Assembly (NCBI RefSeq): GCF_029931775.1
Contig: NC_079326.1
Location: 8,834,604 to 8,898,603 of the forward strand
Direction: 5' to 3'
DNA from: Euleptes europaea
Taxonomy: Eukaryota; Chordata; Lepidosauria; Squamata; Sphaerodactylidae
DNA: 64,000 bases
Shown here piece after piece: positions 54,240-64,000 of the stretch. The notes beneath the pieces are model-generated. The model was not told the origin of the DNA, did no database searches, and worked only from the letters and a program-made list of their open reading frames with translations. A program made the position numbers and the translations under genes. The first letter of the stretch is position 1. Every line of letters begins with the position of its first letter.

Positions 54240-54625
54240 ATATGCTGTAATGTTTATTATTTATTTGGAAATTTTCTATGCCTCATCTCCAGGAAATCTA
54301 CCCAAGACAGCTCACAAAACAAAACAAAACATCATAAAGGTTACTGAAGCCCAGCATTCAATAACACAGCCAAAACATAAAATAAGGAGTAGCGTAAAAT
54401 GATGGTTAAACATTTCTCAGGCTAAAAACAGACTATAAAACAAAACCCAAAAATTAAGTTAGCCTTTTAATTAGTTAGTCTGGGTAAACACAAACATTTT
54501 GGCCTGGCACTTGAAAGTGGTATAGGCGCTAGGTGGGCCTGAAGGGGAAGGCATTCCACAAGTGAGTACCACCATTGAAAAACCCTAGTCTTTCATCATC
54601 ACACACCTTATCTCTTAAGGTGGGA
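54240..54625 (-). repeat. Old dispersed repeat (minus), family uncertain
   Basis: 'tttattatttatttggaaat', 'ctacccaagacagctcacaa', 'ttttggcctggcacttgaaa' and 'aaggcattccacaagtgagt' occur in the order of a retroposon 3' region that I recall from squamates. I cannot place it in a family. Confidence 0.45.
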
Positions 54626-55885
54626 CGCTCCTGTTCAACAAAACTCCAACTAACATGTGAAGTGAGAAAGGAGCTGAAGTACAAGGACTAAGACCAGAAA
54701 TAAAGGATGAGGAGAAAATGTGAAGAATAATCACCAGGGAAAGGGGAGAACTAAAAATGAGGGGGAAATGGAGGGGCTGGGAATTTTCTAGAAAAATAAC
54801 TCAATGAAAGATATGGGTTTGGCAAGAGAAGAATTTTGAGAAACAGTGAAAAAAGAATCCACCTGATAAAGATGGTGTGACACTCTATGTACATTAGTCA
54901 TTTGTATGAATTTACAAATATATGTAATGTAAAACATAATTACTCAGTAGTTACTGTGGAAGCTTACTGAATAAAAAAATACAAGAGCTACAGTCAATAC
55001 AATATATGTATAGAAATAGTAGCGAGCATAACGTTTACAGAGGAAAGTTCTTGAGTATGGGCCTGCTGGCTCCTGCCAACTTGTGTTCTTATCATCTGTC
55101 ACATTGACTCTCCAATGGGCACAGTAATTCTATTCTCTCACTCCTTCACATTTCTCCTTGCTATGCTTTATAAATCCCCTTCTCTGTCTATTAACTCATC
55201 CAGCTGAAGCTCTGTAACCTGCTCAACGTAGGCTTTTATTTTACTAGGTTGGTCTACATGTTTTAAATATTGCACTATAACGCCGTCAGAATATCACACT
55301 TCACATCCCTACCTATATTTCCTGCATTTTCAGGAATTCCATGGCAAGGCAAATTGAATCTTGGTTGATTTGTTCCCTGTTAACTTTCTACACCATACTT
55401 CTGTGGTTCAAACTTTTTTTCTTCCCTTTACTAACAGATGAGATCTTCACCACCACTCTGGAAGTTGAAATAACACAGCCATATCGGAAGTTGATCTTCT
55501 CATGAGGCTCTTAAGGAAACAAGGATCCTGCCTGAGAGAACTTTCCACAGTCCTAATTGTTGCCTATATTATTGACTTCTAGTGACCTTTAGTAGACTCC
55601 CTAATTTGTAGAATCAGATTTTTGAGTAGTAAAAAAGTGGTAGACCAGGAACAGGCAGAAGGTTGCTTGGGAGTGACTAGTCATTCTTCAAGCAATTAAA
55701 AGTAGCTCTCAACTCCTCCTCCAGCATTGCTGTAATCACTTTCTCAAATTTCCCTTTAAAGCTGCTTCAGAAGCTTCTCCACTTACAATTTGGGAGGCAG
55801 GGTGCTTTGGGTAAACTACAGGGGAAGGTTTCTCCATCTGAACACTGCAGACCTGGACTGAAATGCTGTAATTTGAGTAAAAGTT
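54626..55885. other. Intron, unassigned part
   Basis: No coding, RNA or repeat signal recognised. Confidence 0.5.
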
Positions 55886-55970
55886 GCCATTTTGTGACTG
55901 GCTCTGCCCAATGAGGCACCATTTTGTGACTGGCTCTATTCACCAAACCACCATTTTGTGACTGTTAACT
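55886..55970 (+). repeat. Short tandem repeat of ~32 bp, 2.6 units
   Basis: 'ccattttgtgactggctct' recurs at 55887, 55919 and (shortened) 55951. Confidence 0.85.
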
Positions 55971-56490
55971 CCAAAGGCTCCTGGGAAAATTAGGCAGCTC
56001 ATAGAAACATATAGTCTGCCTTCCCCTGTGGTAGACTACTGCTGTCTCAGTTATACTCTTCAGTGACGGTAGCTAGGATCGGTAAAATAATGTTCAGCAT
56101 TAATTCTGTGGTAGGCAAAAGTGCTTTCCAAGTCACAAAAGATTGAATTAGTTACTCTGGACTATATTTTTGAATATACCTATTTGGAAAATTCATATGC
56201 CCACTTTTTTTATCCAGTGAACAAAAATGTATATTTCTTTGGGATACACCATCAAATCAAATAAAGCTAACTTCAAATAAAACTAACTTCCAAGGAGTTA
56301 GTCTTTTCCAGATATCACTCCCAAAATCAGAGCAATCAGACCTATACAGATAATCTAGCTCTATAATATAGTAGTCATAACCTGGCAGTAATGGATTTAT
56401 GAATACAAATCATACACTCAGATGGTCTGATACTGAGGAACTAATGTGTTTCCTTAAAGATCTTCCATAGAAGGTAGGCAGTGGCCTTTT
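55971..56490. other. Intron, unassigned part
   Basis: Nothing recognised. Confidence 0.5.
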
Positions 56491-56698
56491 AATACAAAGG
56501 CCTTTTATGCATGGGTTGGATCTCCCTGGTTGGACCTGGGTTCAGTGCATATTAATGTAACCTGATTTGGTGGAAGCTGTATGCATTGGCTTGAATGATC
56601 AGGGATGAAACTGTGTGCTAATCGAGCCATGAATACAGAAAAGCAATCTCCCAAGCTCAAATCAAGTCCCACCCCTTTAAATGCTGCTCTGTAATTGG

Positions 56699-56965
56699 TA
56701 GGCTTGCCAGGCCCCGTAGCTCCACCGGTGGGAGCTTTCCAGGGCCGTGGCTGCGGGGTGCTCACGGACACTCTAGCGATCTCGGCCAAAACTCTATGGT
56801 TTCCATAGAGTTTTATCCGAGATTGCCAGAGCGTCCGCGTCACTTTCGGGTTTACCAGAAAGTGACGCATGTGCACGCAGTGCCTGCCAACCATCAGTTG
56901 GCCAGCGGGCAGCCCGGTGGATCGGCTGGATTTTACCCGCCACCACCGGGCACTTGGCAACCCTA
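56699..56965. mobile_element. hAT-type MITE, variant interior, perfect duplication
   Basis: Ends TAGGCTTGCCAGGCCCC and ACTTGGCAACCCTA. Identical 8-mers 'gtaattgg' at 56691-56698 and 56966-56973. The interior differs from the other copies: it has a palindrome 'cactttcgggtttaccagaa' near 56841 and is CpG-rich, so it is a separate subfamily sharing ends. Confidence 0.9.
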
Positions 56966-57371
56966 GTAATTGGCTTACTTTACAGGGCTCACTGTGAGAA
57001 AAGATTTCCTTCCCCCCCAAACACAACTGCTGCATAAAAAAGCATTTTAAGAACAAAAACCAGCAATCTGAAATGTGGGGAATCCAAGCCTCGTTTTTAA
57101 AAAGCCTTTCTTTTGCTCAGAAAGAGCTCCAAGATAGCAGGAAGCACTTGAATCCCTGCCTCTTTACACACTGCTTTGTGATTGGCTGTGAGAGAAGCCA
57201 ATCTTCTGTGCTTCCCCCTGTTTAGTCATCTGCACACTGCTTTGAGCCGGGCTGAGCTCAGGGGAGAGGGAAAAGTCAGATTAACAGAGGAAAGGGAAGA
57301 CCCTGGTTGGTTTTGTGTCGAAACAGTGTCGAGCTACCAAGGAATGGGATATCATGCATACTGAAAAGTTA

Positions 57372-57424
57372 TATCCTGGCTGAAACGGAATAAAGGAGGT
57401 TACAGCGACCATTCATAAATGACC
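57372..57424 (+). repeat. Uninterrupted copy of the recurrent 53-bp block
   Basis: 'tatcctggctgaaacggaat', 'aaaggaggttacagcgacc' and 'attcataaatgacc' in a row. This is the empty-site counterpart of the split block at 12381-12416 / 17059-17081. Confidence 0.75.
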
Positions 57425-57428
57425 GATG

Positions 57429-57600
57429 TATTTGATCTTATCAGATCTCAGAAGCTCAGCAGGGTCGAAAATAGAAAGTATTTGGATGAGAGACCTCCAA
57501 GGAATACCAAGGTTGTGACATGGAGCCAGGCAATGGCAAACCACCTCTGACCTTGAAAACCCCACCAGGGGTTGCCATAGGTCAGATGTGACTTAGCTGC
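57429..57600 (+). mobile_element. 5S-derived SINE
   Basis: 5S promoter-like head ('cagatctcagaagctcagca', 'tttggatgagagacc'), core 'ggcaatggcaaaccacctct', tail 'gggttgccataggtcagatg' and an A-rich end. Confidence 0.85.
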
Positions 57601-58406
57601 AAAAAAACAAAATTGAATCTTATCATTTCCTTTTTTTCTCACAAGTTTAATGGTAAATGAAAATCTGGAAGAAGTAAATTAAGCTGCCATACACTGAGTC
57701 AGAAAATTGGTCCAACTAGCTGTGTATTCTCTACTGATTGGTAGCAGATCTCCACGATTTCATGCGCAGAGCACGCCTTTCCCAGCAGTTATCGCTGATA
57801 ATTTACCTGGAGTTACCAAGGATTTAATCTCAGTCCTTGAAGAGTATATGCTCTACTAGCAAGCCGTTTATTTATGTATATATCTGAAATATTTCCAGGC
57901 AAGCCTTTCGCCCAACACAGTTGGGTTCCAAGGTAATAACATAAAAACAATTGGAAGCTACAGCATGACTTCAGGGGCTAAGTCTAGATTGTTTAACTCA
58001 GATTATTTACCTGAGGGACACATTTTAATCAGCCTTTTTATCACACAACCCTGATGTTTACATTCTCTCAAAGTATGCTTTTGGTAATTTTATTACAGTT
58101 CTACATTAATCTGTGCTTTGAGTTTTCCATTTTTACATGGCTTATATTCATCCTCCTAGCTTTTCACAGACACTGTACAGATAACCAAACTTCCCTAAAT
58201 GAGATTTCTCACCCTGGGATAGTTTGATCATCAATATCATTCTGCCAAGAGTTCCAGAAAATTTTATCACATATGTTTTAATATGGTAATGATATGTGCT
58301 AAATGCTCATTTGAAACCATTCTTAAGAAGGTGGGTAGAATTTACTCTTTGACTGCTGTTTTCCCATGTCTTCTATCTGTTCACGGAAAGGGAAGGCAGC
58401 ATGGTA
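57601..58406. other. Intron, unassigned part
   Basis: No recognised feature. Confidence 0.5.
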
Positions 58407-58585
58407 TATAGCCTGATCTTGTCCAATCTCAGAAGCTCAGCAGGGTCAGTACTTGGTTAGGAGACCACCAAGGAAGACTCTGTCGAAGAAGGCAATGGCA
58501 AACCACCTTGCCTTCCCACTTGCCTTGAAAGCCCCTTGCTAAGGTCACCTTAAGTCAGTTGTGACTTCACAGTACTTTACACATA
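58407..58585 (+). mobile_element. 5S-derived SINE
   Basis: Head 'agcctgatcttgtccaatct', '5S' box 'gtacttggttaggagaccac', core 'gaaggcaatggcaaaccacc', BovB-like tail 'cttcacagtactttacacat'. Confidence 0.87.
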
Positions 58586-59951
58586 CCTTATCTGTTCCCA
58601 AGAGGTCATGCTCTTAAGAAATTGATTTTTTCCAAAGCTAGATTTAGTCAGCCACACCAAGAGCCATCACTGGGCCCTTGTCAAAATTCCCTCTACCTCT
58701 GGTCCCATACCATGCAGACCTAACAGAAAATAAATCACAAGACTTCTCTTGTTCTAAAGATCTCTCAGAAGTCATCCCCCACCCCCAGCTGAGTTTGGTA
58801 AGTAAAGCCTTTCAAATACACTCATATTTGCATCTTAATATGTCATCCAGATTTTCAGAAACAAAAGCTGGTGAACTGTCTTCCTCTACATTTAGGGATA
58901 TGAACATTGCTAATAAATCTGTGCCTATGATTCTGTACTTTAAAAACCATCAGCTCTTGCAAAGATGGAACTCTGGTTCTGTCATATTTTAAGTAAATTA
59001 TTCACATTAGCACAATTTTCATAATTTCGCTCTAAGTGCATATTATAGTACAGGAGTAGTGGTTGGTTATATTCACACAATTCAACCATTTTTCAAGGGA
59101 AGATTGAGAAAGCTTTGAAATACATGCTGTGTTAGAGATTGAGAGCAGAACAGTGCAATCTTAATCAGAGTTACTCCCTTCTAAATCCATTGTGGACATA
59201 GATGGATGTAACTCTGCTTAGGATTGCATTGCTTGGGAGGTAGTTTAGGAATGCATCAAGATCTACAGGGGAAATGCTGAGAATTTTTCTTAAGAGAATG
59301 CACCCATTAACAAACCTGGGTGATGGTTCAAGATGATGATCTAGCATCAATCAAGGCTCATAAATACCTTTTCTCCCTAAGTAAACTAAAAATATACAGA
59401 GAGATATTTTAAAACCTGGATGTGGGAAGAATTATTCTTTAGAAAGATTTTCATAAGAACTCCTTTTTTGATCATCTTATAAAAACATTACTGCACAATT
59501 CTCTGCAAATACCAACAGTCAGTAGTTGTAGGAGTCTTTATATAGTTAGGCTGCTGAAAATTGAGCATGCAATTTAAAATTTATAATTCCTCATTACTTT
59601 TTTAGAATGATTTCCATCTTAACATTACCATGAATGGGTGGATATTCATCTGATATTTATGAGGGAGTATAAATCCCCCCCCCAAAAAACACCTGAAAAT
59701 ATTTTACATGTTTCAATAGACATTCTGTTCTAGAAGGTGTTTTTTTCTTTAGAAAATGTATATTTGAGTAATGTCCAGCAACTCATCATGAAACAAAATG
59801 GAAAAAACAAAATGGAACTGAGAAACACATTTTTTAAAATGGTCAAACTTTGCTTTAGGGTATGGATGATACCCATCAGAAGGGTAATCCACTGGAGCAT
59901 GGACCCTCCTGTTCCCTGCATAATTTGGAAGGGAGAAATAAATGTCTCCAG
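58586..59951. other. Intron, unassigned part with one small palindromic repeat
   Basis: 59152-59235 is a 'gtgcaatcttaatcagagtt' / 'taactctgcttaggattgca' inverted-end repeat of the same type as 34010-34093. The open frame at 58678-58992 has no domain or splice context supporting it as an exon. Confidence 0.5.
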
Positions 59952-59959
59952 TACAGATA

Positions 59960-60048
59960 GTGTGTGTGTGTGTGTTAAGTGCCGTCAAGTCGCTTCCGAC
60001 TCATGGCAACCCTATGAATGAAAGTCCTCCAAAATGTCCTATCTTTGA
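59960..60048 (-). mobile_element. BovB 3'-end insertion (minus), ~90 bp
   Basis: (TG)n then 'gtgccgtcaagtcgcttccg' is the reversed BovB tail. The 8-mers 'tacagata' at 59952-59959 and 60049-60056 are the target duplication. It lies about 80 bases from the first coding exon of the fibrinogen-like gene. Confidence 0.9.
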
Positions 60049-60133
60049 TACAGATATTACTGGATAACAATTTTCTTTCTTATGTTAATAAGTCAATATC
60101 TCAAATAAACTGAAAAACAAAGACTATTTTTAC

Positions 60134-60311
60134 CTGTTCTTGCGACAGCAGTAAAACGGTTCAGAATTTCAGATGTATCATTGACAAGATCTATGTTAAC
60201 AACATCTGCGAGATGTTCCCTCCACACGACATCCGTTGCTTCCTCTGAACTTGTCACATGGGATGCAAAAAGAAGAGCAACTGTAACAAGCAGGACATTT
60301 GAGGGATGCAT
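60134..60311 (-). CDS. Fibrinogen-like protein, signal-peptide exon
   Basis: ATG at 60311 opens MHPSNVLLVTVALLFASHVT, a typical cleavable signal peptide, then an acidic 37-residue linker with an NDTS glycosylation sequon (N44). The exon ends in phase 1 at 60134 before 'gtaaaaatag'. Joined to the exon at 53100, the split codon becomes GCT (Ala60) and the protein continues IPYMRDCDEM. The total is 276 residues. The linker is much shorter than in FGL1 and has no evident coiled coil. An upstream in-frame ATG exists at 60380, but the signal peptide fits this one. Additional small exons in the intron cannot be excluded. Confidence 0.82.
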
Positions 60312-61189
60312 TATACAGGCACAGATCTGAAAGAGGCCACACACATATGCATTAGTATCTGCAGGTGATTCATACACCATGGGTATAAGTAGCTGCTTAA
60401 TACACTTACAGTACTTTTTAGAGCTAAATTCAAATGGAGAAAATGACTTGGCAGGTTCCTGATTTTTATTTTATATGATGATGTTAAGATCCTGGTTGAC
60501 TAAACTTGTTATTGGTTAACGTCAGGATGCTGTATTTGCCAATGCTGAAAATAAGCACTGAAACAGCTGCAAGACTCATCTGTGTTGTTTACTTTCCTGC
60601 CCATCACGTAGTGCCATGTGTAAGGTGCAGATTACTTTTACCTAAAGTCAATATGCAGGGAAGGTAACATTCCTCTGCAGTGGCATCTATAAGAGAAAAC
60701 ACTGTATAAGGATTAAACGTTAATGTGTTTGGTGTGCGTTACAGTGGCACATTGGGGAAGATGGAAAGTAACAAGACAACCATGTGACATTTCAAAGAAA
60801 TGTTAAATTATTGACAAACATGACCACCATACTCCCAAGGATGGGAGAGGTAACTGCTATGCACAGACTGCAACAAGAGGCATTGGTTGCAGTGTTATAA
60901 AAATGTTACATTCTTTTGCTCTAATCTCTCTATGCAACGATAGTCAACAAGGACACAGTGGATCATCTGGCTCAATCCTCTGTCCTATGTAAGGATGTCT
61001 TGTAGGGTGAGCCTCTATTTATCTGTCCCAATGAGGTGTAAATAATGAGTTGGATCATATGAAGTATGCACATAGAAGAATCATGGGCATGAATCTTTTC
61101 CACATTTCTCTAACATAAGTTCTTTTTGACGCATGAAAAGCAAATGCCAGAGACAGGGAATCTCTGTGGACAACCTGTTCAGCTGCAGT
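60312..61189. other. Upstream flank of the fibrinogen-like gene
   Basis: Would contain the 5' UTR and promoter. I see no TATA box or CpG island that I would defend. Confidence 0.45.
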
Positions 61190-61311
61190 GTGATATTGTA
61201 TTGTTCATTGGATGTCCCATGCTGTTGATTGTACTTGATTTACCCTATGTAATCTGCCTTGAACCTTAGCAAGAAAGGTGGATTATAAGTAACCTAAATA
61301 AATAAATAGGG
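61190..61311 (+). repeat. Retroposon tail
   Basis: 'atgtaatctgccttgaacct', 'agaaaggtggattataagta' and 'aaataaataaatag' form a typical SINE/LINE 3' end; the 5' part is not recognisable. Confidence 0.6.
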
Positions 61312-63643
61312 GAATCAGGTGAAATCACCCCACCTCTTGCACCAGACTGCCATTGGTGGAAGAACCAGAAGAAGCGATTTTACTTGATTCCTCCTCCTTG
61401 CAGTCTTTCCATCCTAAATGATTTTTTTTTCATTTATGCAGTTCCCTTCAGTGCCTCACCATCAGCTTTTCATGGGTTAAAAGGGTGCTACATGTTGGAA
61501 GTGAAGGACTTTGAGCTGTCTCTTAACCTCAGACTCCAGAGGGGGACAAGACTAGTGAGTCAGAGAGATAGAGGGGACAAGACACTGGGGCATCCTTTCT
61601 CTACTGCTCTGACCTATCCCTTTGATATGTAGATTGCTACTCTTCGGGAAACTTCCTTCCTTCCTGTTTCTTCCCCACCTCCTCACACACACTGGCCTTC
61701 TTCTCCATCTTGCCACCATGAGGGAAGGGCGCATGTCCTGGATCTCCCTCCATCCTAGTTAGTTAGAATAGATAGGCAGCTATACTTTATCCTATCCAGA
61801 AATGGATTTCCTACAATAAATGAAGTATATTAGTTAAATAGACAAAAGGCTCCTAGCAATTTTGTTCCTGGCACACACAGAGGTTTGGATGGGCTTCTCT
61901 GCACAAAACAGCCTTTGTGCACTCTGCTAATTTAACAGGGATTTGGGCATAACAAAGCCCTCACAATCCAACACTACAGAGGGTGTGTGTGCAAGGAACC
62001 ATCTGCTTCATCAGGCACCTTGTGCTTGTGCTTCATAGTTTCTAACCAGTGTTTCCAGTCCAGGGGTTTTTATTGCAAATCAAAAGGGTAAGAAAATGTA
62101 TGTGTTTATGAAAATTTCAAGAGGGGGACTGCTGGAAAAAAAAATGCTCGTCTGAAACATAGACCCAGATTTGTAAGGGCTGCTTCTGCAAGGCACACCT
62201 GAGAAGATTACATGGAAGCTAGAACTACTTGTGCATTTGATAAGTCAACAAGCACCCCCAAGATAAATGCTAGCCATCTCAGCTTTCATTCCAGGCACAG
62301 AATGCTCACTGACATTTAAATTCAAATTCTTCTTCCACTTGTGAGCCTCCAGAGGTGAAACATGCCCAAGACAGTGGAAGAAAGAAAGACTTTCAAAGAA
62401 GCTATGTAAAAAGGTAGACATGGTGTGTTAGTGTTGCAATGTAAAATTCTTAGTTCTTATTCCCCAACAGAAACAAAGTCTAAACAGCAGGGAGATAAAA
62501 GGACATGGCAGAACTTCCCATATTTTAAAAGAAACCCATTGGTTAGCCTGGATATAATGAAAAGAAGAGCCCTTATGCGATCAGGCCAAGAGTTCATTTA
62601 ATCCACCTCTGTTTTACAGTGACCATCCTATTATTTCCAGGAAGTCCATAAATAGGGAATGGACAACAGCCCTACTCCCAGCTACTAATATTCAAGCTAA
62701 GGTAAGCTGCCTTGGAATTTAAAGGTTTCGTTTAGCTATGATGGCTACTAGATCTTCAAGCCATCTAAGCCAATGGCTGTCATGCGTCTATTCATACCAC
62801 ATGCCACAATTTAGTTGTACATTGCATGGAGAAGAGCTTTCTTTTGTCATTCATTCATTAATGTGCAAATAGTCCTTATTCCATCCCACTTTCCTGTTGG
62901 GCAGCTCATACAAATATATTTCTAGTATTTGATAAGTGTGGCTTGATTAAACTAGACTGTATCATTGACAAGGGGCTGGGGCTTCTTTGCAATGTAATGC
63001 CATTGTTTGTTCTCTGACAAACAGCCATGAGGAGTTCACACTGAAAGGATATATTTGGCTATGCTCATGTGGAGGGACAGATTACAAGCCTGGCATAGTT
63101 TCTTTTTGCAATTGTGAATGTGCTTCATTTGTTGACTTGGCAAAGCTCTTACGTTTGTCTGCTTCCATGTTAAATGACTAAATAAACAAGAAAGCAGTAA
63201 AAATTCCCACCATCAAAATGTAATAGCCTGTAAAATCAACACATAAGATCACGACTAGCAGGTTGTTCTGTTTACATGATGGTGTGATGGTAGCCCTCCC
63301 ATCATAAATCCTCTGGGAGCCAGAAGCTCAGCTATCTTAATCCTTTCCATTACTACTGGGCATCATAGCAAGGAAATTGCCTACAGGAAGCTTTTCATAC
63401 TTGGTTCAAGAGACTAATTGCCAAATTACTTGCTTAGTGAAATCATGCAGTGCAGTTTTTGTTTAAATGTACTAGTGTGAATCCTTCCTTATTTTAAAAA
63501 TGAGCATGTAGGGAATAATCTAAATGGTGTCTTTTGCATGCAAGTACAGCTTTGGTGCACACAAACTGACAACTGAATTTTCCAGGTTTCTGGTTTACAC
63601 ATACTGAAGCTTTATGCACATGCAAAATATGTACAGCAGGACC
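61312..63643. other. Unassigned intergenic stretch
   Basis: About 2.3 kb with no supported gene or element. Short open frames lack domains. Confidence 0.5.
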
Positions 63644-63857
63644 TATGGTTGCCAACCTCAAGATAGGGCCTGAAGTTCTCCTGGAATTACAACTGATCTC
63701 CAGATTAGAGAGATCAGTTCCTTTGGAGAAAATGGCAGCTTTGGAGGGCGGACATTATCACAAACCCACTGTACTCCTCCCCCTCCCCAGGCCATGCTTT
63801 CCTCAGGCTGAACCCTGAAATCTCCAGAAATTTCCCAAGCCAGAGTTGGCAACCCTT
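63644..63857. mobile_element. hAT-type MITE, copy 7, decayed
   Basis: 'tatggttgccaacctcaaga' at the left and 'cagagttggcaaccctt' at the right, with the standard interior ('gagatcagttcctttggaga'). No clear target duplication remains. Confidence 0.8.
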
Positions 63858-64000
63858 TAATGCCCAGATATAAGGGCTGGTTTAGAACACTATGTATTCA
63901 TACGCGCACACATGGAAGCTTTGGGAACGTTGGCATCCACAACTATAAGAGGCCAACAGATTACATTGCTTGCCTGGTACGGCCTTTCACCAGTAGAGAA

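Larger units (their letters stand above)
56491..57424. repeat. Possible ~0.9 kb element bounded by 'tttatgcatgg'-type ends
   Basis: Left edge 'aaggccttttatgcatggg' and right edge 'gcgaccattcataaatgacc' are weakly inverted to each other. The right edge is the motif split by CR1 at 12416/17059. A hAT-type MITE is nested within. The unit as one element is an inference. Confidence 0.4.

Noticed and set aside
58678-58992. A 104-codon open frame in the fibrinogen-like gene intron
   Set aside because: Wrong strand for that gene, no domain, no splice signals defended; most likely chance.
60312-60380. The longer N-terminus from an upstream ATG of the fibrinogen-like protein
   Set aside because: The extra 23 residues would bury the signal peptide. 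The downstream ATG at 60311 places a standard signal peptide at the N-terminus.

Overview
The window looks like squamate reptile (lizard or gecko) nuclear DNA. It is AT-rich vertebrate intergenic sequence dense in CR1 LINEs with ATTCTATGA tails, BovB LINEs with (CA)n tails, 5S-derived SINEs, tRNA-derived SINEs and hAT-type MITEs. That mixture is typical of squamates. I cannot name the species. There are no prokaryotic genes, CRISPR arrays, tRNA genes or operons.

Only two host genes can be supported. The first is TMEM177 on the plus strand, an intact 311-codon single coding exon at 43760-44695. A CpG-rich probable promoter with an NRF-1-type palindrome lies 3.7 kb upstream at 40020-40232. The second is a small secreted fibrinogen-domain protein on the minus strand. 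Its signal-peptide exon is at 60134-60311 and its fibrinogen-like exon at 52448-53100. The two exons join in phase across a 7 kb intron into 276 residues, with a polyadenylation signal at 52236-52241.

Region by region: 1-18.3 kb is a LINE nest holding CR1, BovB and a jockey/I-type LINE. It includes an almost full-length CR1 (12417-17058) whose empty target site can be read from its flanks. 18.3-23.9 kb holds SINEs, MITEs and diverged single-copy DNA. 23.9-28.3 kb is a minus-strand jockey/I-type LINE carrying a 1.93 kb nonautonomous hAT-like element with a perfect 8-bp target duplication and a 62-bp LINE tail insertion. 28-40 kb is mostly unassigned sequence with MITEs, fold-back repeats and a 123-bp tandem array. 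40-45.4 kb is the TMEM177 locus. 45.46-51.41 kb is a young Ty3/gypsy chromovirus-type fossil with matching LTRs and a 5-bp target duplication. 52-60.3 kb is the fibrinogen-like gene with several repeats in its intron. The rest is sparse.

The mobile elements show an order of events: SINEs inside LINEs, MITEs inside SINEs, a hairpin inside a MITE, and very short 5'-truncated retroposon tails inside other elements. The 3' ends of the 5S SINEs match the BovB tail in this same window, fitting the known use of BovB machinery by squamate SINEs.
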